DNA of 64,000 bases from Lepiota brunneoincarnata (Eukaryota; Basidiomycota; Agaricomycetes; Agaricales; Agaricaceae). The stretch's first letter is position 1. Every line of letters begins with the position of its first letter. The stretch spans positions 682,001 through 746,000 of the forward strand of contig JAEBUN010000017.1 in the NCBI GenBank assembly GCA_023014365.1. The letters are read 5' to 3'. This document shows positions 45,012 through 56,403 of the stretch, one piece after another. Made by a program: the position numbers and the translations under genes. The notes under the pieces are model-generated. The model made no database searches and was not told where the DNA came from. It was given only the letters and a program-made list of their open reading frames with translations.

Positions 45012-47811
45012 AGTGTGCCATTATATGTTACATCTCCAGAGGCCTAAATTTCCTGCCCTGGGTACTCGGGCACGTGTAGTATCACAGGCAGTTTTGGACG
45101 AACGTCTCTTCGATTTGTTTCTTTTTCATAATGTTGTCTTTAACAAATCCAAATGTACTATATATATATTGTAGAGGTGGCTGCCCGGCTGCTCGTGTAG
45201 CCGAGCAAATCCACCTTTCCATAACGATTTTCGGACGAACCTCAACAAGCACCAGTGCGACGATTTTCATAAAAAGGAAACATGTAGCCTTCGGATCAAA
45301 TTATTTCGGATCAGTAATATTCCCCCCCTCCTCCTGACTCGTCTCTTCATTCTCTGTCCCTCGGTAATGAATAAGGAACACTGCCTGTAGAATATGATGG
45401 AAATCTAGGACATTCTAAATGAATGGTAGTTAGTATTTTCCAATTCTCTTGTGCATTCTTGCCTCCTCATCCTTATTCCCTTCTCCACTTGTTTCTTTAA
45501 TATTCTTTGTAAAATTTCCGGAGCATACACGAGCTCCACAGTCCCTAGAGTATATATACTGCATGTATTCCGTAGGGACCTCAGTTAACACAATCTTAAC
45601 TCACATCCAAAGTCTCTTTTTCTCTATCTCTCTCTCTTTCTCTCTATCTCGTCTCATTTCGCTTCGTTTCGCCTCGCCTCGCCTCGCCTCGCCTCGACAC
45701 CTCAGCTATCCGGACTCGTTCAGTATACGTCCCCTCATCGTCTTGTATTGTCTCAAGCCCACGCATTGAGTGGTTTTATTTAAATTTCTCATTTTCTACC
45801 TGATTTCTCTACTCTACCTACAGAATCTGGGTTGAAGCCTCAGTGACAGACGGACGCTGCCACGCTCGCATCACCAAACCCCTAACACCCTAGTTTTCAT
45901 CCTTTCAATATACAATGTCAGTAAATGACGTACTATCAGGACGAAAGGAAAAGAATGAGAAAGACATGACATTAAATGTGTGGTGTGCGCTTTGGCGGTG
46001 AATGTATGGTGAGGGCCACCCGAAGCCAGAACGATGGTGCTATTGTGAGGACCGAGAATGGCCTTCTCGCACAAGTCTTATAACATGCAACAATGAACTT
46101 CCTAGTCCGCATTCCAATTCAACCAAGGTTGAGCAGAAGTAAAGCGGTGTATACAGACGAGGGAATACAGCGATAGGAATATGTCAATGATAGGAACGAG
46201 AGGGACCGGAGGCGCTTGAATGGGGTTGTATGGCAAGTGTTATATACCATATTCACGATGGGGGGATCTCGTGATGGGCTGCTCAGAAATCCCAACATCG
46301 AGTCTTATTGCCCCAATTTGTTTTGGCGACCGGACTGAGAGCAGAAATCCCACATGTGTAGTTAACACACCCAATCGTGATATCGACTACCCTACGACCC
46401 GTCTATCCGAACAAGAGTGAGGTAGTACCGTTGTTGCTGATCGTAAAGGCTTGCAGTACAGGTTCGGTCGTATCCAAGATTACGAACCAGGTGGCGGGGA
46501 CAACCACCTGGGGCTAACCGACCAAAAAGAATGGGTCGAAGGACAAAGGTATATTCACCATTAATAATTTTATCACTAACGAACACCACGGTGACCTTGT
46601 CAAGCTCCTTATAAAAACTTTCCAACCGCCCATTCAATTCCATCTACGGCATTGACGATGCAACAGAGAGTGCTATGTCTTGTGTCAACAAGATCGGGGT
46701 GGACGAGGGTTCAAATGGTTAGGGGGGGATGTTGTAGGCATCCATCCACTCGAGCTTGCGAAGGGCAACGAACCCATGGATGAAGATGCTTGTCATGAGA
46801 TCGAGGAGCGCCCCCTTCTCATAGACCCAGAGGGCATGGAGATACTTAACGCGAGAAACAGAGGGTTTGAACAGTACAATGTACTGAGGCTGTTAACGTT
46901 TCTGCTTGATCTTCGTCAAATTAGAGATCAATGAAGTGGAAGGTGTAGCAAATAGCGATGTCATGACGGAAGGGGGGGAGGGAATCGGGACGGAATGCGA
47001 CACCCAGTCAGAGGACGAGGTAGAGGGCAGGGGAGGATGGTGACCGCTTAAACAGCGTTTCCTTGCTGGACTGTGTAGGGAGCGGGCGCCAGTGGTGCGC
47101 TCCGTGCAGAGCAAAGGGGATTGGGGCCCTGGTTGTACCACCCAACCTGTAGTAGAGGTACGTCCGTCGTGAGGAATAGCCTCTGGGACGCTAAAATGAA
47201 AAAAAAGAAGAAGAAAGAATCGGTAGCGGAGGTAGCTTCCGGAGATATGCGTCACAATGTGGGACCGGACTTCGGGTGAAGTATTCTACTGGGCGTTGTG
47301 AGAGCCCACAGCGAGGGAATGCAGGCAGGATAAGGATACGCTACGACGAGCGGCCAAGACGGTCCCGGATGTCCCTGTTGGGAGGGGTCAGATACGACGC
47401 TGTATGAGAGGCGGGAGAACAAGCGGCGATGTGTTGTGTACCTAAACAAGGCTAGACCTGTCCGAGGGTTTGGACGGGCAGGGAAGGCGCTGACCTTTGG
47501 AATCATAGTCATTCAGCGAACAAACCAGCAACTGGAGACCCAGGAAGTTGAACACGATGAACGCTAGTCAAAAAATGACGGAGAGAGGCTACCTTGTCTG
47601 TTAGGCAACAGGGCGGGGTGGCAACCTGAACAAAATTTGTTTTTGAACAAGAAACTGTGTATATAGTCGCTGTCTATTGTACATGGCCTGCCTGCGCAAT
47701 GCGATGTTGTCTAAAACATGATCTTCTTGGCTAATTACTTCTATTCCTACTACTCTAGTTATCGGCGGGCTGTACATACATAAAGGGCCTACGAGAGAAC
47801 TCAAGTTCCAC
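45012..47811. other. 2.8-kb gene-poor interval
   Basis: It contains a pyrimidine-rich block (about 45611-45700) with a (GCCTC)5 array, and a TATATATA near 45550 without a supported gene behind it. The minus-strand frame 46392-46643 (83 residues, starting MELNGRLESFYKELDKV) and plus-strand 46680-46934 are the only frames with a protein-like composition. Neither shows a domain. Frames between 46893 and 47512 are also unsupported. Confidence 0.5.
45671..45695 (+). repeat. (GCCTC)5 microsatellite
   Basis: Five perfect tandem GCCTC units end a 90-nt pyrimidine-rich tract. Confidence 0.9.
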
Positions 47812-48988
47812 TCAATGACCCGGAAGAATCCCCTTCGCAATAACGGACAAAGCATCTCGTCTGCGGGAAGACTGGTTGGTACTACTATTATTGACTTCTT
47901 TGACAAAAACCTCCCGGCCGGCTTCAACGTCGGCAAGATATGGAATAGTCAACTTCACATTCTCGGGCCCCATCATGGTACAACTGGTAAAACACACATA
48001 TATGGACACCATTGAGCAATGGAGTAGACACTCGAAAACAGAATTCACTCACTGGTCGACACCATTGAGGACACCTAAGAACGTGAAATCGGACCCATCT
48101 GGGCCTTTCGCACTGGACACCTCAATAAGGCCATCGGATTCGCCTTCAATAAACTGATGTACGATGCTGAAACCTGGTAAGCCTCGACAGTACAGGATTC
48201 CGCCAGTCTGATTCATACCTGAACAAGTGGAACGAGCTGCGTGGAACAAGCCCAGCCCAACTGAAGTAGGCAACGGAGGGGTCTTCATGAACAACCTTAT
48301 TGAAAATCGCGATACCTTTGCATGACATATCTTGAAGAGCCCCATGATCCGAGGCACCAGAATCGAAGAATTTGAGTGCATCGATAACGCCTGGCACAGT
48401 GACCGTTATTAGTGTCTAAATCTTGGGTCTACCAGGCGTGTTTGCGTACGTGCATGGGCAAGCTTCATACCATCTATGCGAAAAAATCTGTCGATGAGAG
48501 GTACGCCATTGTGTGGAGTGCCCTGCACGGTAATCAGGTTTGAATATCCATAAAATTAAGCACATCTCAGGGCATACGTAAGTAGTAACAGATTTAACAC
48601 GGAAACCTCTTTCATCGTATGTTCGAGAAGCGATATCCCGAGCATTTAGCCCACCCTAGATCGATGTTAGTTAACGATAATTAAAAACACCCAGAACTGA
48701 CCATAGAATGCGCAACTAGATGAACGGTCCTATCACGATAGTGCTCGCGAATTTGGGCCATACAAGCCTCAGAACGTTGCCGAATGCTGCCGCAGCGGGG
48801 CATAGTTACTGTCAAAAATTGGATATTTTGCTTGCGAAGCATCTTCTCAGTTGCTCTCCACAAAGAAAACATTTTTGACGAAGGCTTATCCAGGTAACCG
48901 TGAATAAGGATTACTGGAAATATTAGTGGCGAGCCTGTGTTGTATTATTCAGTTGGAGGAGAGCGGAAAAGGCACGATACATACTCAT
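47812..48988 (-). CDS. Alpha/beta-hydrolase lipase (TGL2-like)
   Basis: Exons are 48988-48985 (4 nt: ATG A), 48913-48702, 48655-48578, 48522-48450, 48390-48219, 48166-48053 and 47983-47812. They sum to 825 nt, or 274 residues, with no frame break. The chain opens on the first core strand and oxyanion motif ILIHGYLD. The nucleophile elbow is VAHSMGGLNARD (S71). The acid lies in FIEGESDGLIEV (D191). The histidine is in GVDH (H218), whose codon is assembled across an intron. Order, spacing and the AHSMG elbow fit the yeast Tgl2-like triacylglycerol lipase group, which acts on tri- and diacylglycerols, in yeast at mitochondria. Here no targeting peptide is visible because the protein starts so close to the hydrolase core. 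A longer 5' end with another first exon is possible. Confidence 0.87.
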
Positions 48989-50322
48989 AATGCACTAGTC
49001 GCCGGGGGGTATGGGTTTTGCAGAAGAGAGGAACAGGCCCTTTTGACTATCGCAAGTTAGCGCTCCACACGATAATCGTGCGTAATGCGCGTTGCTTTTG
49101 GGCGTTTGGTAGGAATGGTCTCGGAAACTATCAGGTCCGAGTCCCCCATTCGTGGTGTTTCGCTATACTGGGTCTGCGTATCACAGTGATTGACAGATCA
49201 GAAGCTTTAATGCCATTGAATAACCCGGGTCATAGCGCTCGTTTAGCGCTCATTTTACAGCTCATGTGAGCAAAACTATAGAGTTGGTCTTTCTTCAAGG
49301 AATTCTCCGGTGCTTCTTCACGCTCATACGGTATTCGGTCGCTTCTTGCCCCGGTTTCCTCATGTTGAATGTGTTAGCGTTTAAGAGCGGTAATGAACCA
49401 TTTAGTTGCCTACAACATACGCTTCTTGCATCCGGCCATTCTCTACCGGAAGGATAACACCATGTCAAATGCTCCTGGCATTCTTCGTATGAGCGGCAAC
49501 GCTGCTGGGTAGCTGACAGCTGGCATATACAAGCGCAGCGAATGGTATTCAAGCTGCTGGAGAGACAACAGGAGATCTAGTGATAACAAGAACTGGGATA
49601 TACGACGCGATCAGAGCAGAGACACATAACCTTCAGAATACAACAGTGTCGGTGGTGTACGTTGGGTCTCGGGATAGGGGACACTCACAGAATATTCGAC
49701 CATCCTCCTCCAGCGCCTTCTTTCTGCCGGGCGGGATGCTGGTTAAACAATGTATTGAGGGAGAAGAGCACAGCCGGCCATGCAAGGAATCTATGAATGA
49801 GAGTTGCTGTATGAGGGGGTCCACAGGTGACGAGTTAAGATTCGGCGAGTTGGGTGGCGTACCGGTTACGTGTCACCATGATGAGACCCGACAGGAACAT
49901 GCCAGACGTGTGGAGGCCCTCTGTGCATAGGGTGTATAAGAGTGGATTTGGGCGAACGTCGCTGTTTAAATGGCTGAGGGCGTACCGGACTCTTGGTACC
50001 ACGTCTTCGGGAATGTGAGGGCTACCTCAAGCGAGGAATCTCGTGGGTCATCTTTAGTGGTCGACATCTGTGCTATGATCCACCGTTGGGTAGGAGTCTA
50101 CGAGGTAAGGTGTGCAATGTTGTGGTCTGGAGTGCAAAGTGACAGTGACGACGGAGCAGGGATTGGCACAGCCACAGAGAAGCTGGCGTCTAAACCAAAG
50201 ATCACGAGGGTCTGGCTGATATAAATAACATCCACGAAATCGAGGGCATAAATCATGTACAATCCCGATAAAAAAAACCGTCTATTAAATGTTCTTCTCC
50301 CTGAACATAACTTTTTTGAGCG
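48989..50322. other. Intergenic, no supported gene
   Basis: This is promoter side of the lipase and 3' flank of the transporter. Frames at 49018-49269, 49580-49930 and 49970-50224 have no domain, signal peptide or exon partner. Confidence 0.5.
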
Positions 50323-52087
50323 TCAATATAGCACTGCCATCTCCGCGCACACAATCGCCAACCCCACACCAGTCATGAAAAGCAACGGTAACGAATTCCA
50401 TTTTGCAAACTCCCACTGCCCCACCTCGATCCCCTTCTGCTCCAGGATCGCCTTCCAGAGCAGTCCCGCAAGACTCGCGGAGAATGTGAAGCTGACAGCA
50501 CCAATGTTACTTGCCACCGCAAGCGCAATAGCTGCACCCCTCTGAACAGGCGGATCCAAGCTTGCTTGATGAATGGCTTTTGTTAATAGGATGGTAGCAC
50601 CAATATTGGTGCCCGAGATATTGCAAAGAACGACGCCCATGACGCCGACTATCCAGATTGCGGGGAACATTTTCCCCCCGGATGCGATTGCTAACCAGCG
50701 TCCGAAGACGTTGATCCAACCTTGGCGTGTGAGTGCTTCGATAAGGATAAACTGGGAAAAGGCGAAGGGAATTAGACCAAACGGGAGCCGAGGAAGGGCG
50801 GTGAAGAATGTGGGAAAGTGAGCCGCGAACTTGTGATATGTTTCCGAAAGATACGCCCGCTGTTTGAGAAAGAGCTGAACTGAGGGTTCATCCGATTTGA
50901 TTTCCGCTAGAGGCTGGTCACGCTGTAGCATAGAGGAAGAACTACTGTGAATTGGTGGAGAGGGGATTTTCTGGTTAAAACTGCTGCTGATGGTAGCCGG
51001 GGCATGGGTATTGGTAGAGACAGAAGGAAATGTCATATCCCGTTCAACGGTAGTCGGCATCGTGGTCGCTCGTTCGAGAGCACTTCTCACTGCATCTTCT
51101 TCGGCAGGCTTGGAGTCCAGATCCGCGAGACGCCCAGTGATGAATCGATAATGATCCCAACCGATATCAAAAATAAACTTGGCACCAGCGAAGGGGAGCA
51201 TGATTTTCCATACGTCAACATGGAGGAAGCTCACTACCAGAGCCACGATCAGGCAACTACCGAGGATGATACTCCCCACAATCGCGCCAATCGGGTCACG
51301 CAGGACCTCACGGATGTTGAGCTCACCAGTGATGTTGAGCTTCCTCGGAACATATTTCGCATCTCTGAACTGGACAGCCAGTGCAACGAAACAGAAAATG
51401 TTGCATGCTACGAAGGGCAAGATGGTATATGCAGTGAACGCAGCGTTGTTGATCGTGAACCCCTCGCATATAACAACATTGGTGGGATTTCCAACAAAAA
51501 GGACCATGCTAGCCGTGTTGGCAGCTGCGAACTCGGACATTAACCACGCTAGGGGCTGCAAATGCGTGGCAGCAGTGTAATACACGAGGAAAACGGTGCC
51601 AGAGAGAATAACAGGATCGTTCCCAAGGATCATGCTAATGAGGGTAAGCATGATGTAGAAGTAGAGGTAGAGCTTGCGACCGTTGCTGCCTCCACGGTTG
51701 CTCACCCAGAAGGCGGCTGCTTGGAGGATACCCGTAACATCAAGGGTGATCGCCATATAGGCCAGAGAGATAAAGAGAATGAGGATGTTGTAGGGTTTGA
51801 TGCCATCTGCGGACATGCCAGATGTGTGTGAGCGAGCTAGCGAAGCCGGTCGACTAGAGACTCTCACCGGTGCCAACGATCCCGTCACGAATCTGTTGTG
51901 GTCCTAGACATTGAGAGGCCCATAGAATAGCTATGGCAAGGATAGGCGCTGTATTGAGGTCGATCGGAATCCGGCGGCGTCCAAGCAGTGGAAATTTGAC
52001 TGGAATGCGCACGGGCTGGATGACGAAGATTGTTGACAAAAAGAAGATTACGAGCGTCACTATTGAGAACCGATCGATGTCTGCCAT
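50323..52087 (-). CDS. ArsB/NhaD-superfamily (ion transporter) membrane protein
   Basis: Exons are 52087-51868 and 51806-50323. They sum to 1704 nt, or 567 residues. The protein has about 11-12 hydrophobic helices split by a hydrophilic central loop (about residues 315-400). Family features: the N-terminal VKFPLLGRRRIPIDLNTAPI, then YMAITLDVTGILQAAAFW, ILGNDPVILSGTVFLVYYT, and FAAANTASMVLFVGNPTNVV. In the second half comes VVLCNISGTNIGATILLTKA. The GNPTN and NISGTNIGA segments are the two inverted-repeat substrate loops of this superfamily (ArsB arsenite, NhaD sodium, CitM citrate). Which ion it moves cannot be read from sequence; arsenite or another anion is a reasonable guess for fungal members. 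It is probably in the plasma or vacuolar membrane. It is divergent from the first CorA-like gene. Confidence 0.9.
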
Positions 52088-52563
52088 GGAAGAAGTGGTT
52101 TAGGGAGGACCAAAAAAGACGTTGAGACTGAGAGGAGGCGGGCAAGATTCACAAGAAGAGATGGAGAATTCTCGTGCAATTCCGGAATTTATACGACACC
52201 ACCCTACCCCCTTTCCTACATAGACGACGCTGTGAGATTGGTGTATAGAGCCCACATAGCAAACGAGATCTGGCTACATACGCGGATTAGCGCCCCAGCG
52301 AAAAGGCGAGGGAAAATAGCAGTGAAAGGGTGAGAGCAGGTGGGCGTGCTGACAGCTCCAATCCCCACGGACCAACAATACACAATGGGTCCGTAATGCC
52401 ACCGCCACTTCCGGAGTTTCCCCTCTTGCCAAATACGCGCCGTGCCTAGCGCTCAGGGCGTCCGGCATTAATGGTATCCAACGCACGAGACTTAAGGAGT
52501 CTCCACATGCGGGGCCGTCCATGGTGACCCCCCATCTACGTCTCTTGGGATCCTCATATCCTG
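52088..52563. promoter_or_regulatory. Divergent promoter of transporter and CorA-like gene 1
   Basis: 476 nt between divergent start codons of two membrane transporters. No TATA element is placed with confidence. Confidence 0.5.
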
Positions 52564-54936
52564 ATGATGGCCCATGACAACCTACCAGACATAGTACTAC
52601 TTCCTAGAAAAGAGGATGCCGCTCGTGTGCCAAACCCGTCTCATCGACATGCAGCGCCTTCGGCGCCTTGGCCGTGGGTTGACTTGTCGGACGGTCAGTC
52701 GGACATTTAATATTTCAATTATCCGCGTTTCCATATTAACATCCATATAGACGTTGATCCACAGCAATTAAACTCGGACCTCCCACCAGTCCCCCTCTTA
52801 TGCGACCACAGCGGATGTGATGGGAAATGCTGGAAAAGTACCCAGAATCTCGGTTCCCTAATTGGACAAAGAGACAGGTCAAGAAGAGCAAGATCCTCAA
52901 AGCCATCGAGGAATATGACCACATGCAGGTTTGCAAACCATACTACGTCGATGTGGACGATCGAGGGCGGTTTCACAGCCTTGAGGAAACTGTTGTGAAA
53001 CAGGGTAGTATTGAAGGGACTTGGAAGTTCTTCGTAGACAACAAGGTGTGATGGAATACAATCACCCCTTCCGAGTCACTTACCCTTGTTGTACAGCGTC
53101 CTCCAAACCTCCGGGTAAGAGCCCTATTTGTGGAGAACCTCTCTGGACCTGTGTTGCAAATGCTTGGGGCGAAGTAAGTTCATATTTTCATTCATCACTG
53201 CCACCAACGAAATTACGAGTCCAAAGATATCATTCTTCGCTTCTCAGTGACCTCTTCAGAATAGAACGCTGATATTTTGGTAACCGCTAGATTCAACATT
53301 GAACCGTTCTTCTGGTCCTCCTCACTCAACTGGATTCCCTCGCGTTACCAAGAGGACCCTTGTCCTGGCGTGGGCGATCGTGAGCATTTCCTAGCTTCGT
53401 GGTGGAAAGGAAACCAATCCCATTCAATATCACTTTCTAGACATCACCATATGCCTGACGTTTTTGCGATCCATGCCAGAAAACACTGATGCGCTGCGCA
53501 TGGATGCTGGTGCCCGAAAATCGTACGACTCTACGGCCTCGGGGAGGCCTTCTACAATCGGTACGTGGTTCTTTGGTGCCTGCTTCTCCTTCAGATGCTC
53601 ACGAGTAATTGGCCCCGTAGGTCAACAGATGATCGATACACAGGCCCCTTTACCTCTATCCTCAAGTGAGAGTATTGCAATGGAGCGTTTTAACAGTCAT
53701 TTTTAATATCCATATTTTTAACCAGGTGGCCAACTTCTCGTGTTGGACCTTCTCTCCGTACATCTGATCCGCAGCACAGAAGACAGTACCATCATCTCAT
53801 ATCACCCCAATTTACCGTTGCCAACAACGACGGCTAAACAGCTACATGAACGAATTCGCTTTGCAGGTATGCTCCCCTCCCTGAATGATGCTGTTCGCAA
53901 AAGGCTTAGAGCGATGCCTTGGGCGATCAGGTCAAAGTGTCTATTGGCAAAACATGTTTCAACTATCACTGGATCCGACATTTGTATTACTGACCTTCCT
54001 ATGGCATGCGATGTATGCCTGGGACGAAGCACTGGAAAACCTGTACGCTCATATATGCACCATAGTACGTCTCCTGCATACTGGTCCCGAGATCACACAT
54101 GACCATTTTGGACAGGAAACAAGGGTCATTGAGACCAACGAGCTGAAACTGACTACCGAACTGCATATCATTCGTGCACATCACCTACATTATTCCTCTT
54201 TCCGGAAGACAGTGAAATTTATTGAGGAAACACCTAATCCCGGGTTAGGAGGGGGCGAGCAGAAGTCCACGGAGACTATGTTGCATAGGGAATGCCGGAT
54301 GTTGTTGAACGTAATCCGGAGATTGGAGATGACTAGAAAGATGCAGGATAGGAGGCTGAAGAATGTTATGAATCTTGTATGTGCCTCCCCTATGCATTTG
54401 TGCCTTGATTGACATCCGTATAGGTGTTCAGTAGCGTCAACATCCTGGATAGCAAACGTATGCAGAAATTGACGGAGGCTGCTGTTCGTGACAGTGCAGG
54501 TAATTTCTAGCTGTTTATTTGTATCAGATCACCTACTGACACTGCTCAAGCTGTGAGTCAACCTTTGAGGCTGGAAAAACAAACTAACTTCTTATTTTCC
54601 CGCAGATGAAGCAAATTGCCTACCTTACCATGGTATTCGTCCCAGCCTCCTTCGTCGCTGTACGCCCCCTTTGTTCCACGAATGCACTCCCCGGCTGTGA
54701 TATTGATCATTACTCATTGTTCACAGGGCGTTTTTGGCATGAACGTGAAGGAAATTACGCCAGAAACCTACGGCACGCTTCCGCATTATGTCGGGGCAGC
54801 CATGGCCATGACATTGGCAACGATTTGGATTATTGTGGCATTCCAGTCGCGGCACATCCTCCCAGAAAACTACAGTTTCCCCATGCGTCTCGGGTGGCCC
54901 TTCCTGCTCACCCCTGAAGTGGCTAGGGTGGATTAA
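52564..54936 (+). CDS. CorA-like Mg2+ transporter protein, copy 1
   Basis: Exons are 52564-52693, 52751-53045, 53097-53173, 53291-53379, 53441-53560, 53621-53665, 53726-53866, 53931-54064, 54116-54376, 54424-54499, 54551-54552, 54606-54659 and 54727-54936, about 544 residues. Features in order: N-terminal HAAPSAPWPWVDL, Cys motif LCDHSGCDGKCW, the large cytosolic domain with VENLSGPVLQMLGAKFNIEP and SSSLNWIPSRYQED, helices LLTFLWHAMYAWDEALENLY, then TM1 IAYLTMVFVPASFVA, the CorA signature GVFGMN, and TM2 MTLATIWIIVAFQ. GMN is the selectivity loop of CorA Mg2+ channels. One base is missing near 52833-52836 (AAAA run; phase arithmetic needs one more). Exon 11 is a 2-nt microexon, supported by phase and by copy 2. 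The tail may instead continue in another frame to 55144 as an acidic, His-rich end. Confidence 0.85.
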
Positions 54937-56269
54937 AATTGAGGATGATGATGATCGTTCTGGCGCTGGTGCTAGTGGCGACCGTGGAAAAGATGGCAAC
55001 AGTGATGAAGGGGTAGGGCCAACCCCTCATCATCATCGTCATCACCACCGCCGTCATCATAAACGTGGGCACCGGGGAAGAGGCCGGGAAACATCAATCC
55101 GGGATAATTTGAACCAGGTCAACGCGTTTCCCAAGCTGACCTAGGGCGCCTCGGTTGGATTTGGAGAGCAGCTGACCGTGGGGTCTATGGTTGGGTTCTA
55201 TGGGACAGACATTGGTCTACCCGCGAGGCTTTTTCATTTTCCCTTCTCTGAGTGTATTTTTGGGTGACGGGGAACGGAAATGAAATGTGAACGAATGACT
55301 ATATTGATGTAGTTGGATGGGACGGGAGAATTTCGGTGGTAGGGCAGCCTGGTATAATGCTGATGGGGGCCTCCTCTGGCGAATGCGTGGATGGTAAAAG
55401 TTTTATACCTATATATTGCATTCTAGTATTTCTGTTTCGTACCGTTCGTTGATTGTGTGGGTCAAGTCCCCAACTTCGGGTATCGAAACCTGCTTTGAAT
55501 CCTCCGATCATCCGGTAAAGCCCATCAGTATACATGGGGGAGCACGGACACAACGGGTCAGGGTGGAGCTCGCAGTGGGAATTGTTGTCTATTATAGGTT
55601 TATCATCCTGTTGCCATAACCCAAAGAGGCTTATCGAATTTCGCTCATGCCGATGCCGATGGGTGATATTGGCGCCCATGCTAAAACCAGGTCCGCAGGA
55701 GCTGCAGGAGGGAGAGGTGATAGTGTAAGACCTTATTTATGTATCATTGTGGACGCCTCTACGGGTGGCTATCAATGCCGCGTGTCAGACCCCCCCCTTT
55801 GCGTCTCAATCACCCTTCTGCCTCCACGGTCATATTCCACTGAGAGATGATTGTCTATGAACGTACTTCGATAGGAAATCTCAATTGAGAAGACCAGCGC
55901 TTGTGGCTCTGCTACCGGCAATCCCGCTTACGCTCCTGTTAGCTAGATGGCTTACCATTCTCCCCAGTTTGGGTGCCTGGGGCGTCCTTGCTCCATACGA
56001 ACAGTCTAATTGAAGTCGCGCGGGCACACTTATCCTGAACACCCAACTTATCTCTAGAGCCGCTGGTATTTTCTCAAATGCCGCGGAAGAACAAGGGATC
56101 CAAATTTGGCTCGCGCCTGCGATCAAGTACTCGGGCTTCCTTGGCATGGGTAAAGCAAAGATCACCTCCCCCTTTCCCCTCAGCGTCAATCCGTCAATGG
56201 ACCAAAGAGACCTCCGGCTCGACAATCGCACACTCCAAATGGGTTCAGTGGGCGGCGCTTATGTTGCCA
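54937..56269. other. Region between the two CorA-like copies
   Basis: 54937-55144 could be the true C-terminal tail of copy 1 in a shifted frame (acidic EDDDD, then a His/Arg-rich run). From 55145 to 56269 no gene is supported; frames at 55299-55679 (-) and 55881-56231 (-) lack domains. Confidence 0.5.
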
Positions 56270-56278
56270 TATAAAAAG
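56270..56278 (+). promoter_or_regulatory. TATA box of CorA-like gene 2
   Basis: TATAAAAAG lies 134 nt upstream of the ATG at 56404 and only 22 nt from an earlier ATG at 56292. That earlier ATG would fall before or at the transcription start, which argues for 56404 as the start codon. Confidence 0.5.
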
Positions 56279-56403
56279 GTTCCCATCAAACATGAGCCAG
56301 GGTACTCAGCCCTTTGTTTCTTCGCCTCCCCCTCTCGTCCCCAACTCGCGCTCTCCTCCAGCTACTGATCTCGTGGGACCAGGTCGGAAACCGGAAAGGA
56401 GAA

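Noticed and set aside
44446..45174. 242-residue plus-strand frame across the TPR array
   Set aside because: It is the second-frame shadow of the 120-bp repeats; because the unit length is a multiple of three, all frames stay open across the array.
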